From Chthonomonadaceae bacterium (GTDB taxonomy: Bacteria; Armatimonadota; Chthonomonadetes; Chthonomonadales; Chthonomonadaceae), in contig JANXLO010000511.1 in NCBI GenBank assembly GCA_025355115.1, forward strand, positions 1-8,798: a stretch of 8,798 nucleotides of DNA, written 5' to 3'. Below the pieces are notes generated by a model. It was not told where the DNA came from, searched no databases, and was given only the letters and a program-made list of their open reading frames with translations. Shown piece after piece: positions 1 to 8,782 of this stretch. How positions within the stretch are numbered: position 1 is the first letter of the stretch; every line of letters starts with the position of its first letter. Made by a program: the position numbers and the translations under genes.

Positions 1-1716
1 GAAGGCAATCAGGTCATCTCTGCTGCTTTGAGGCAGAGCCATGAAGTTGACGACGGTGCGAAACGCTTCGCTCTGCGGATCGAGATCGCCCATCGACTGC
101 GGGATCATGAGGCCGCTAGAGGCGTGGCGAATGATGACCTCGTTGAGCGCGCTCTCGACCGACTGCCCGACTTGAACTCGCGCATCGTGCATGTACGGCG
201 GGCCGGTGAGGGAGACTCCCATGAGGGTCGCAGTGCGCCAGGTGAGCGGGTTCGCGCGGCCCTGATCCGGAAGAGCAGTGTCCGTCATCGGGAAGCGGGG
301 CGAGTGGCCGTAGTCGGCCAGGCCAAGGTTCTGGAGGGTGACAAGCTGAGGGGACTGGCTCGGCATCAGCACGTTGGCGTCCGCCACATAGCTCGCGATG
401 CTGAGCGGGTCGGAGGCGGGCCCCAGGGTGAATCGGGTCGTCGCCAGACCGGTTCCCATGTTGTGGATGAGGAGGTCTGTGAAGAGATAGGCGCGCTTGT
501 TGCTAAGGTGGCGACCGCCAATTCCGCCGCGCTCGGCGGGTGAGGATCCTGTGATCGACACCGGCATGTGGCAGCCTGCGCAGTTGAGCTGGCCCTTGGT
601 GAGGTCGCGAAGCGCGAGCGGCATCAGCCCCCGTTTCTGCAGTGGGTCCGCGTTGGCATCGGCGACGTGGCTGAAGTCGGCTCCGAAAAGGATGCGTCCG
701 CGATCCTCTGGCGTGGAGCCTTCGGGCACGTTCGGCACCAGGTTCGCGGTCACCCGAGACGGCGGCGCGATCTGACGTATCAGGTCACGAATGCGTCGCA
801 GCTGCTCCGTCGTCAGTGCGGGGCTGGGGTTGCCGTCTCCCGTGCTCGTGGGGGTGTTGAGGCCAGGCGAGAACGGACTGACAAGGCCAGCAGGATTGTT
901 GCCGAGCGCGAACTGCAGCAGGGTCGGCCCCGCGGCGCGAAGCCCGAAGCGCGCGAGGCGAATGACGGGGCTGCCGCCGACGATCTGGCGCGACTCCGTG
1001 TTGCGATTCTCAAATCCCTGCAACGGGTTGCCGCCCTGATCCAGAAGTCCGCTGATGTTCGGGTCTTTGTTCGCCAGAATGTCCTCGTCGGGAATCGCCT
1101 CCATCAAGCCGCGGCCTATGTAGGCGGGGGCGTTCCTTAGCCCAATGGTGCGCACCAGCGGCGCGCCGGGCAGAGGCGGCAGCGATTTGACGGGGAAGCC
1201 TGGAAGCGAGCGCTTGTGCAGGGTGGTGCCGCCCGCGTCGGCGCGGGAGTTGAAGGCACCCGTGGCGGCGTCGAAGTCCCCGAACACCAGGAAGGAGTCC
1301 TGTGTTCTGGCGCGCGAAACAGGGGTGGGAACCTGTCCGGCGGCATCGTTCTGCCCCTGATGGCAGCCGAGGCAGTTGCGCTGATTGAAGAACGGCCCCT
1401 GCCCGTCATTGGGATTGACGCGGTTCGCGGTGAACACCGCCAGCCCTTGGCCAAAGGCGCTGCGCTCATCGGCGTTGGCGCTCTGATAGATGAGATTGCC
1501 GACGGCGAGCGCTTTGCCGAAGATGGGACGAGGGGTAGTTTCTACGTCGACTACCTTCGACGGGTCGCCTGGCAGCGCCACGCTGAGAATGTCGTCCTGT
1601 GAAAGGGAAAGGCGGTCGTTGCTGACGTTGCCGCCGCTGCCGCAGCCGATGGCAACCAGAAGGCCCGTTAGCCCGGCTCCTCCTGCTAGCCACCACCGTA
1701 GTTTCGTTCGAGGCAT
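1..1716 (-). CDS. Di-haem oxidoreductase lipoprotein (DUF1111/COG3488), C-terminus cut by window edge
   Basis: The frame is open from ATG 1716-1714 to base 1 (572 codons) without a stop. An AGGGAGA ribosome site lies 6 nt upstream of the ATG. Residues 1-25 form a lipoprotein signal: basic N-terminus (R3, K5, R7), hydrophobic core, and a lipobox-like AIGC with C25 as the probable lipidated cysteine. Two c-type haem sites are visible, CLGCH (C115, C118, H119) and CAGCH (C379, C382, H383). Family-typical stretches are GPFFN just before haem 1, RNAPAYIGRG from 194, RFGLRAA at 256-262, and a C-terminal WRT...YMHDARV segment (M509, H510, D511; one may be an axial ligand). The last visible residues (SRDDLIAF) resemble the family C-terminus, so little is missing. 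By family, such proteins are exported di-haem enzymes related to MauG and cytochrome c peroxidases; the substrate here is unknown. It lies downstream of recD2 on the same strand, with its own 235-bp leader region. Confidence 0.9.
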   Translation of the reverse strand, partial: MPRTKLRWWLAGGAGLTGLLVAIGCGSGGNVSNDRLSLSQDDILSVALPGDPSKVVDVETTPRPIFGKALAVGNLIYQSANADERSAFGQGLAVFTANRVNPNDGQGPFFNQRNCLGCHQGQNDAAGQVPTPVSRARTQDSFLVFGDFDAATGAFNSRADAGGTTLHKRSLPGFPVKSLPPLPGAPLVRTIGLRNAPAYIGRGLMEAIPDEDILANKDPNISGLLDQGGNPLQGFENRNTESRQIVGGSPVIRLARFGLRAAGPTLLQFALGNNPAGLVSPFSPGLNTPTSTGDGNPSPALTTEQLRRIRDLIRQIAPPSRVTANLVPNVPEGSTPEDRGRILFGADFSHVADANADPLQKRGLMPLALRDLTKGQLNCAGCHMPVSITGSSPAERGGIGGRHLSNKRAYLFTDLLIHNMGTGLATTRFTLGPASDPLSIASYVADANVLMPSQSPQLVTLQNLGLADYGHSPRFPMTDTALPDQGRANPLTWRTATLMGVSLTGPPYMHDARVQVGQSVESALNEVIIRHASSGLMIPQSMGDLDPQSEAFRTVVNFMALPQSSRDDLIAF

Positions 1717-1951
1717 AGTGATTCTCCCTAAAATAGATCGCTTGCTGGGAATCAGGAGATTAGCGCCGCTCCTGTCGATGCGATTCGGAGGATATAAGTG
1801 CAATGCAGCAAGGCGACAGGTCAGCATCCGCAACAGGGACTTCGGGAAAAGTACAGGGAATCGCCCGGCTTGTCTGACCGCCGCAAAAAAATCTCTCGCT
1901 CCTGCACGGAATGACTCTTCGCCGCCGAGCCGCCAGGTTCCTTCACATTTT
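1717..1951 (-). other. Intergenic region between recD2 and the di-haem oxidoreductase gene
   Basis: This 235-bp gap follows the recD2 stop and precedes the di-haem oxidoreductase gene; both are on the minus strand. Apart from the AGGGAGA ribosome site next to 1716, I see no gene in it. A run of seven T (minus strand; A on the plus strand at about 1884-1890) has only a weak 4-bp stem upstream, so I do not call a terminator. An AT-rich TTATAT around 1793-1798 (minus strand) could be a -10 element, but no good -35 element is spaced with it. Confidence 0.5.
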
Positions 1952-4255
1952 TTAATTCGAATCGGCTGAAGATAGAATTTTTTCCGACCGCTGCAGACCG
2001 GGACGGTCGGTCTGCTCCTGGAGACGCTCCGCGAGGCGGGTGTAGCGACGGGTGGTTTTGTTGTTTTGCACGGCGCGGGCGATGGCGCGCCTGTCGCCCA
2101 CCATCAGGCAGAGGTCGCGCGCCCGAGTTAGGCCGGTGTAGAGGAGATTGCGCTGCAGCATCATGTACTGGCTGGAGTGCAGCACCAGCACGACCGCCCG
2201 GTACTCCGAGCCCTGCGACTTGTGGTAGCTGAGGGCGTAGGCAAGCTGAAGCTGATCGTAGTCGGCGAAGTCGTATTCGACGACCGCCTCGGGATACTGG
2301 ACGAGCAGAATCTGGTCGTCGAGCTTGATGTCGAGGACGGAGCCGACGTCGCCGTTGAACACGTTTTTGTCGTAGTCGTTGACGAGCTGGATGACGCGAT
2401 CGCCGATGCGGAAGCGGCGGGAGCCGCGCAGCAGCTCCGGGCGGCGTCCGGAGGGGTCGGCAGGATTGAGGGCCTCCTGCAGCAGCTCGTTCAGAAAATC
2501 AACTCCCAGCGCGCCGCGCTTCATCGGGGTGAGCACCTGAATCGCATCGCCCCGGTAGCCGAGCGCCGGGAGGGACTTGCGCACGAGCTTGACGATCTCC
2601 GTCCCGCCCTCCGCGCTGTCCTCGATCTCGATCCAGAGGCAGTTGCTGTCGCCGCGCTCGCGGGGCGGGACGAGCGTCGGAAACTGGCCCTGCCGGATGC
2701 GGTGAGCGTTGGTGACGATGAGGCTGGCCTGCGCCTGACGGAACACCTGTGTCAGACGTATGGACGGCACGACGCCGGAGTTCAGAAGGTCGCCGAGAAC
2801 ATTGCCTGCCCCGACGGACGGGAGCTGATCGCTGTCGCCAACGAAGACGATCTGAGCCTGCTCCGGGACGGCCTTCAGCAGGTTGTTCGCCAGCACCGCG
2901 TCGAGCATCGAGACCTCGTCGGCGATGAGGACGTCACAGGGCAGCGGGCTGTTTTCGTTGAACTGGAAGCTGCGGGTGGCGGGATCGAACTTGAGCAGGC
3001 GGTGGACCGTCTGGGCGTCTCGCCCGGTGACCTCCGCCATGCGCTTGGCGGCGCGGCCGGTGGGGGAGACTAGCAGGATGCGCTTTTTCTGAGCCTCGAA
3101 CGCGGCGGCGATGGTGTTTGTGGTGAGCGTCTTGCCGGTCCCTGGCCCGCCCGTGAGGATGAAGAAGCGGTTCTCCAGGGCCAGCGCGACGGCCTCCTCC
3201 TGCTCGGAGGAGAGGGCCACGTTCTGCTCTGCCGCCTGCTTCGCCAGCCAGGCCGCCAGCTTCTCCCGCGAGAGGGGCTTCGGGAGGGGCAAATTCAATC
3301 GACGCCGAATCTGTGCCGCGAGCCCAACCTCCGTGTAGAATAGCGCCGGATGGTAGAAGGCCCTCATGGCGCGGCCCGCCATCTCGATCTCCGGTATCTC
3401 CTCGGCCTTCACCGTCTCGGCCGCGGCCATCTCCTCCATCACAGGAACCAGCTTTTCCGTGTCAACGCCCAGAATCTCCGCGGCAGACCGGAGCAGCTTC
3501 GGTTCCGGCAGGTAGAGGTGCCCGAAGTCGGTGGCCTCCGAGAGCGTGTAGAGCAGACCGGCCTCCAGCCGCTGCTCGCTGTCGATCGCCACCCCAAGCT
3601 GCTGCGCGATCTTGTCGGCCGTCTTGAACCCGATGCCCCAGATGTCCTGCGCGAGCCGGTAAGGATTGGCCTCGACGGTGGCGATCGCCCGGTCGCCGTA
3701 GGTCTTGTAGATCTTCACCGCGTAGGTCGCGGACACGCCCTTCTCCTGAAGAAACAGCATGACGTTCCGGATTTCGCGTTGCTCATCCCAGGCCTTGCAG
3801 ATCATGGTGATGCGCTTCTCGCCGATGCCCTCCACCCGCAGGAGCTTTCGCGGGTCGGCCTCGATCACGTCGAGGGTCTCCAGGCCGAACAGCTCCACCA
3901 TCCGCTTCGCCATCACCGGGCCAATGCCCTTGATGAGCCCGCATCCCAGGTATTTCTCTATAGCGAACGCGGTTGCGGGCTTGCTCGTGCTGTACCGCTC
4001 CACCGCGAACTGCCGCCCGAACTCCCGATGCGCTGTCCACTTGCCCTCCAGCACCAACTGCTCCCCAACCACCGGGTTGGAGAAGTTCCCCACCAGTGTC
4101 ACCAGATCCCGCGCGCCCTCGACGGCCAGACGGCCTACAGTATAGCCGGTCTCCTCGCTGTGAAAGGTGATGCGCTCGAGCACCCCTGTCAGCAGATCAA
4201 GAGAGACGGCGGTAGTCGAGCCTTCGTTGTCGGTAGTTGATGTGTTGTAGGGCAT
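1952..4255 (-). CDS. recD2: RecD2-type ATP-dependent DNA helicase (SF1B, ExoV RecD-like)
   Basis: A complete 767-residue protein, the usual size for RecD2. The N-terminal domain (about 20-95) is followed by helix-hairpin-helix segments: IKGIG from 108, VEGIG from 141 and WGIGF from 206. The helicase core then carries all SF1 motifs: Walker A GGPGTGKT 369-376 (K375), motif Ia VSPTGRAAKRM from 396, Walker B DEVSML 446-451, motif III GDSDQLPSVGAG 473-484, motif IV QVFRQ 503-507, motif V SYHKSQGSEY 676-685, and motif VI YTGLTRAR 706-713. By family it unwinds DNA 5' to 3' in repair or recombination without needing RecBC; no recB or recC is seen nearby. ATG 4255-4253 is the only plausible start: no in-frame GTG or TTG lies close by, and no clear Shine-Dalgarno precedes it. 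It is divergent from lepA across a 320-bp gap. No truncation or missing motif. Confidence 0.95.
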   Translation of the reverse strand: MPYNTSTTDNEGSTTAVSLDLLTGVLERITFHSEETGYTVGRLAVEGARDLVTLVGNFSNPVVGEQLVLEGKWTAHREFGRQFAVERYSTSKPATAFAIEKYLGCGLIKGIGPVMAKRMVELFGLETLDVIEADPRKLLRVEGIGEKRITMICKAWDEQREIRNVMLFLQEKGVSATYAVKIYKTYGDRAIATVEANPYRLAQDIWGIGFKTADKIAQQLGVAIDSEQRLEAGLLYTLSEATDFGHLYLPEPKLLRSAAEILGVDTEKLVPVMEEMAAAETVKAEEIPEIEMAGRAMRAFYHPALFYTEVGLAAQIRRRLNLPLPKPLSREKLAAWLAKQAAEQNVALSSEQEEAVALALENRFFILTGGPGTGKTLTTNTIAAAFEAQKKRILLVSPTGRAAKRMAEVTGRDAQTVHRLLKFDPATRSFQFNENSPLPCDVLIADEVSMLDAVLANNLLKAVPEQAQIVFVGDSDQLPSVGAGNVLGDLLNSGVVPSIRLTQVFRQAQASLIVTNAHRIRQGQFPTLVPPRERGDSNCLWIEIEDSAEGGTEIVKLVRKSLPALGYRGDAIQVLTPMKRGALGVDFLNELLQEALNPADPSGRRPELLRGSRRFRIGDRVIQLVNDYDKNVFNGDVGSVLDIKLDDQILLVQYPEAVVEYDFADYDQLQLAYALSYHKSQGSEYRAVVLVLHSSQYMMLQRNLLYTGLTRARDLCLMVGDRRAIARAVQNNKTTRRYTRLAERLQEQTDRPGLQRSEKILSSADSN

Positions 4256-4428
4256 GGCGCAGACGCGAACGCAGTTGTCCCTTTTCAGTGAGGATCAGAG
4301 AGTCTTCCGAAGAGCTTGCGCACATGTCATACTGGGCAAAAGCGTTGGCTGATCTTGCTGGTTCTCATGGCCTGATTTTACCCTATCGCCTTATACTATG
4401 GATGCGATGCCGAGAATGCAAAATGCGA

Positions 4429-4440
4429 GCAGGCGCCTGC
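4429..4440. repeat. Perfect 12-bp palindrome in the divergent intergenic region
   Basis: GCAGGCGCCTGC is its own reverse complement, with no loop. It sits roughly midway between recD2 and lepA. The form suits an operator for a dimeric regulator, but GC-rich palindromes of this size also arise by chance and I know no matching consensus. Confidence 0.35.
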
Positions 4441-4544
4441 GCAGGGCACGAGGACTTCGAGCCAACTTGGAGAGCCAGATTTCGACGGCAACGCGGCGGT
4501 CTGCCGGTCACTCACTGGCCTCTCTGCGGGACAGTTGCCCCCTA

Positions 4545-4553
4545 TGCTATAAT
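4545..4553 (+). promoter_or_regulatory. Extended -10 promoter of lepA
   Basis: TGCTATAAT is a perfect sigma70 -10 hexamer (4548-4553) preceded by the TGn extended -10 element. The hexamer at the 17-bp spacing (TGCGGG, 4525-4530) is a poor -35, which fits an extended -10 promoter. Transcription would start near 4560, only about 16 nt before the lepA ATG. Confidence 0.75.
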
Positions 4554-4559
4554 GTAAGC

Positions 4560-4564
4560 AGGAG
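4560..4564 (+). promoter_or_regulatory. Shine-Dalgarno site of lepA
   Basis: AGGAG lies 11 nt before the ATG at 4576 and supports that start. It coincides with the transcription start predicted from the -10 element, so it may lie at the very 5' end of the mRNA. Confidence 0.6.
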
Positions 4565-4575
4565 CAATTGAAATC

Positions 4576-6375
<1,800 letters not shown>

Positions 6376-6406
6376 CCCGCCGAACAGCCGGCATATGAGG
6401 CGCAAT

Positions 6407-6667
6407 ATGACAATCACGATAGAGCCGGAGCTGGAGAGCAGAATAAGTCTCGCGGCCGCGCAGCAAGGCCAGGACGCCATGCGCTACGCGCTGAACGCCC
6501 TGCTGCGTCAGGTGGAGGCGGACGCCGCGCCCAACTCAGAGCGCTCGCTTCGAGCGGAGTTCGAAGCGGCGGCATCCGACTCCCTCTTTCTGGCAGATGT
6601 CCAAGAGACAGAACAAGCATTCCGCACCGTCGACGCACAGACAGCCGCGATGCTGGACAAAGATTGA
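6407..6667 (+). CDS. Putative RHH/MazE-like antitoxin partnering the downstream MazF-family toxin
   Basis: An 86-residue acidic protein. Residues 2-7 (TITIEP) form a beta-strand-like start followed by two amphipathic helices (about 8-36), as in ribbon-helix-helix DNA-binding antitoxins. The C-terminal half (about 50-86, with VDAQTAAML) is the part expected to bind and neutralise the toxin. The start at 6407 is preferred because GAGG (6397-6400) lies 6 nt upstream; an in-frame ATG at 6395 would add four residues but has no ribosome site. The gene follows lepA by 31 nt, and its 3' end lies inside the toxin reading frame (71-nt overlap if the toxin starts at 6597). By analogy the pair would repress its own promoter, but no operator is evident and lepA read-through is likely. 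The antitoxin role is inferred mostly from the partner gene. Confidence 0.8.
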   Translation: MTITIEPELESRISLAAAQQGQDAMRYALNALLRQVEADAAPNSERSLRAEFEAAASDSLFLADVQETEQAFRTVDAQTAAMLDKD

Positions 6668-7016
6668 ACCGCCCTATCAGTGGCAGGTCGTCCGTGCGCA
6701 ACTCGACCCTACGCTAGGCTCGGAGCAGGCTGGCGCACGCCCCATATTGATCGTTTCGCGTGAGGATGCCAATGCACTTTTGCCTATCGTCACCATTCTG
6801 CCGCTCACAACGCTCCGCCCCGGACGGCGAATCTATCCTACGGAGGTTCTTCTTCCGCAGGAGTCGGCAGGTCAACCGAACGTTTCCCTTGTGATGGCAC
6901 ATCAGATACGAACCTTGGCGAAGGAGAGACTGGCTGAGAGTTATGGGCGTCTTGAGGACGAATCGCTGCGCGAAAAGATCAGACAGGCTTTGAAAATACA
7001 TCTCGATTTGGATTGA
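6597..7016 (+). CDS. MazF/PemK-family endoribonuclease toxin
   Basis: A 139-residue frame whose MazF domain begins near residue 23 (IEPPYQWQVV). Family hallmarks are GSEQAGARPILIVS (41-54, with the conserved arginine R48), the VTILPLTT strand (65-72) and the AHQIRTL segment (101-107). By family it is a sequence-specific mRNA-cleaving toxin neutralised by the upstream antitoxin. Its start is uncertain. The only standard start codon in frame before the domain is ATG 6597, which lies deep inside the antitoxin gene, lacks a ribosome site and adds about 22 atypical residues. ATT at 6663-6665 sits exactly at the antitoxin stop (TGA 6665-6667) and would start the protein at IEPPYQW. Either way the genes are translationally coupled. 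No key residue appears lost, so the toxin is probably intact. Confidence 0.85.
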   Translation: MSKRQNKHSAPSTHRQPRCWTKIEPPYQWQVVRAQLDPTLGSEQAGARPILIVSREDANALLPIVTILPLTTLRPGRRIYPTEVLLPQESAGQPNVSLVMAHQIRTLAKERLAESYGRLEDESLREKIRQALKIHLDLD

Positions 7017-7053
7017 GCAACTTTACGGATCAAATTGACGTTCTCACAAGCGT

Positions 7054-7143
7054 AGGCCGAGAGCATTGAAATCCCATAGGAAGATCTCCTGAGCGTCCTG
7101 AAAATCGGGGACTGATCCGCTCGTGCTACACTGCAACAGCCGG
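7054..7143 (+). pseudogene. Direct repeat, copy B: decayed lepA 3'-end remnant
   Basis: This aligns to the end of the intact lepA (6314-6391). In the lepA frame it reads SIEIP, then a stop (the CAG glutamine codon is now TAG), then [11 protein letters not shown] and the same TGA stop. Nine substitutions are spread over 67 bp, including three adjacent ones. Nothing upstream of 7054 continues as lepA, so this is a fragment and not a gene. It starts 37 bp after the toxin stop. A 12-nt net insertion near 7121-7134 carries a promoter-like TGCTACACT. Confidence 0.85.
7124..7132 (+). promoter_or_regulatory. Candidate extended -10 promoter for the unknown-PIN gene pair
   Basis: TGCTACACT resembles the lepA TGCTATAAT (TGn plus hexamer, 7 of 9 identical). 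The hexamer at the 17-bp position (ATCGGG, 7104-7109) is a poor -35. It would give a leader of about 30 nt before the start at 7168. Confidence 0.4.
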
Positions 7144-7167
7144 ATTCTTACGTGAAAAGGAATGGAA

Positions 7168-7875
7168 ATGAGAGTTTTTCAGGACTTGACCATCTCGGGG
7201 AGTTCGGACGGATTACAGAAGCTTCGCCTGGAGCTCCTTCAGTCTGCCGACGGCTGGAGGCCTTTCGTCCGGAATGACGAGTGGATGATGAACGACGAGT
7301 CGAAGAAAGATGGGTCGTTCGGTTCGGAAGCAGGCCATTTCATCGCGCTCGACACGCCTCGATCATCGCGACTGCGTTCTGCGACGATCTTTGTCCAGCT
7401 CAAAAACGAAGGGCAGACTGCCTGCGTAGGCAACATTTTTCCTGACAGCGACTCACTGTCGCAGGAGGAGTACAATGCCATTCTGAAGGGCTTCTATGTG
7501 GACTGCATCCAACCCCGAATGGAGAGTTGCCACCTGAAGTGCGTTTTTTCGGCGGAGTTCGTCAACCTGGAGGACACGCTTTCGCAGAGCAATCAGTCGC
7601 TCCTTCGAGAATTCGTTCATATGGCGAACAAGAGCACGGGCGCCTCGCATCCCTATGACTACGATCGCTGGATGACCTTCGTTGGAGCAAGCGTTCGTGA
7701 TGAGGAGCATTTGAGGACGGATTTGCTGACGGAGTGGCTGACGGAGCAGGGGTTCCCACACTACATCGCTTCTGATCTGGTTCAGCAGTACAAGTTCGGC
7801 TTCGACCTCATCAAGAAACTGGAGCGGGACGCGCCTCATAAAGCGGAGCAGGATGCCGTTCATGCAGATCGCTGA
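7168..7875 (+). CDS. Uncharacterised protein, first gene of a two-gene unit with a PIN nuclease
   Basis: I do not recognise this 235-residue protein. It has no signal peptide, membrane segment or catalytic motif that I can name. Patches that look like conserved family cores are NIFP (89-92) followed by LSQEEYNAILKGFY, then ANKSTGASHP (153-162) with RW 167-168, and a C-terminal helical segment LLTEWLTEQGFP...LVQQYKFGFDLIKKLE. The start at ATG 7168 is chosen because AGGA (7158-7161) lies 6 nt upstream; ATG 7162 is in frame but too close to that site. The last 23 nt overlap the PIN gene, so the two are probably co-translated and functionally linked. The context suggests an antitoxin, regulator or substrate-recognition partner, but it is larger than usual antitoxins. 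Residues 36-44 (NDEWMMNDE) are low-complexity and look like an in-frame repeat insertion. Confidence 0.85.
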   Translation: MRVFQDLTISGSSDGLQKLRLELLQSADGWRPFVRNDEWMMNDESKKDGSFGSEAGHFIALDTPRSSRLRSATIFVQLKNEGQTACVGNIFPDSDSLSQEEYNAILKGFYVDCIQPRMESCHLKCVFSAEFVNLEDTLSQSNQSLLREFVHMANKSTGASHPYDYDRWMTFVGASVRDEEHLRTDLLTEWLTEQGFPHYIASDLVQQYKFGFDLIKKLERDAPHKAEQDAVHADR

Positions 7876-8575
7876 ACTTGCGGAGATGCTTCTTCAACGA
7901 GATCAAAACGTGCTGTTCGCGGATACATGCACCATTTTGGATGTGATACGCAGTCCGGTGCGCAGCCAGATGGACGTCCTGGAGACCGCATGTCGTATGA
8001 GCAGGGAAATTTCCGTTGACTCCCTCCCTTTCTCCGTAGTCGTCTCCGATCTTTTTGCATTGGAATGGTCCCGCAATATCGATTCTGTGCGCGACACACT
8101 GACCGCCGGTTTGCGGGCTCACTCCGCTCTCTCAGCCACAGCCGGTAAGCTCCATCAGCTCATGCATGGCGCTCCTCTCTCAATCCCGGACCTCACCTCC
8201 TACGGCTTTGCAGAAGCGCTGGAAAACATCTGCATCCAAATTATCGCTGCTGCTCACATTGCTCCCCGTGAAGAATTCTATGAGCGTGCGTCAAACCGTC
8301 AGATTAATCGCATCGCGCCCGCCGGCGTCGGAAAATCCGAGGGAAATGACTGCCTCATTTTCGAATCATTCCTCGGACTGGCAGAGCAACTCCGCGCTCG
8401 CGGCTCGGCAAGGCGAATCGTCTTTGTCAGTTCGAATACCTCCGACTATGGTAAACTCAATAACGTCAAGCCGGACATTGCAAAGGATCTCGCGCTCTTC
8501 GATGCGGATTTTGCTGCTTCGCTAAATCATGGATACTATCTCGCATCACGCGCAGATCCAAACGCGCCTTCTTAA
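7853..8575 (+). CDS. PIN-domain protein (DUF4935-like), probable ribonuclease effector
   Basis: A 240-residue protein with a PIN nuclease pattern. The first strand VLFADTCTILD (20-30) supplies D24, E71 lies in SDLFALEW, GNDCLIFESF (164-173) supplies D166 and E171, and the strand IVFVSSNTSDYG (189-200) ends in D198. These acidic residues are the expected metal-binding set, so the active site looks complete. By family, PIN proteins are magnesium-dependent RNases, often toxins; the long insert between motifs 2 and 3 (about 75-160) matches the larger DUF4935-type PIN proteins better than the roughly 130-aa VapC toxins. ATG 7853 has GGAG at 7845-7848, and its reading frame overlaps the previous gene by 23 nt. 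Composition is less GC-rich than lepA (30 of 60 in 8041-8100 against 41 of 60 in 5281-5340). The target and the need for the partner are unknown. Confidence 0.85.
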   Translation: MPFMQIAELAEMLLQRDQNVLFADTCTILDVIRSPVRSQMDVLETACRMSREISVDSLPFSVVVSDLFALEWSRNIDSVRDTLTAGLRAHSALSATAGKLHQLMHGAPLSIPDLTSYGFAEALENICIQIIAAAHIAPREEFYERASNRQINRIAPAGVGKSEGNDCLIFESFLGLAEQLRARGSARRIVFVSSNTSDYGKLNNVKPDIAKDLALFDADFAASLNHGYYLASRADPNAPS

Positions 8576-8683
8576 ACGCGCCGTCCGAAGATTGACTGTC
8601 AGTTCGTGCGATGGCATGTGCGCCCAGCAGATCAATCGCAGGCGAGATATTCCTGCTCGGTCAACTTGCCGACAACGGACTTC

Positions 8684-8723
8684 GCAAGGATCGACGCCAA
8701 TGCTCAAATGCGTCGATCTTCGC
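8684..8723. repeat. Inverted repeat with a 9-bp perfect stem downstream of the PIN gene
   Basis: GATCGACGC (8689-8697) and GCGTCGATC (8710-8718) are perfect complements around a 12-nt loop. Pairing can extend outward to 8684 and 8723 with one mismatch and one G-U pair. No T-run follows on either strand, so this is not an intrinsic terminator by itself. Confidence 0.6.
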
Positions 8724-8748
8724 ACATGACCATCCATCGGACATAGAG

Positions 8749-8782
8749 AGACCCCTCCGCAGCATAGCGAGAGGGGTCTTTT
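8749..8782 (+). terminator. Intrinsic (Rho-independent) terminator
   Basis: AGACCCCTC (8749-8757) pairs with GAGGGGTCT (8771-8779). CGC (8758-8760) and GCG (8767-8769) extend the stem inward past a single bulged A, leaving a 6-nt loop, and TTTT (8779-8782) follows the stem. It lies 174 nt after the PIN stop and would end transcription of the whole plus-strand block. Confidence 0.85.

Larger units (their letters stand above)
4256..4575. other. Divergent recD2-lepA intergenic region
   Basis: This 320-bp stretch separates two divergent genes and should hold both promoters. The lepA promoter is clear near its right end. For recD2 I see AT-rich candidates on the minus strand (TAAAAT, plus 4375-4380; TATAAG, plus 4390-4395), but neither has a recognisable -35, so I make no call. 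A perfect 12-bp palindrome lies at 4429-4440. No RNA gene or convincing small reading frame was found. Confidence 0.6.

Noticed and set aside
28..1140. Open frames on the plus strand across the left edge (28-543, 568-1140)
   Set aside because: They lie opposite the di-haem oxidoreductase, whose haem motifs, signal peptide and ribosome site identify the minus strand as coding.
1137..1696. Short minus-strand frames at 1137-1469 and 1466-1696
   Set aside because: They are out-of-frame readings of the same minus-strand di-haem oxidoreductase gene and show no family features.
1860..1951. Terminator after recD2 suggested by a run of seven T on the minus strand
   Set aside because: The only stem before it is about 4 bp with a loop of more than 25 nt, too weak to call.
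2177..4240. Two long open frames on the plus strand (2177-3073 and 3350-4240) opposite recD2
   Set aside because: They are exact antisense shadows of recD2, which has every helicase motif. Their translations are rich in R, L, V and H without domain signatures, typical of GC-rich antisense frames.
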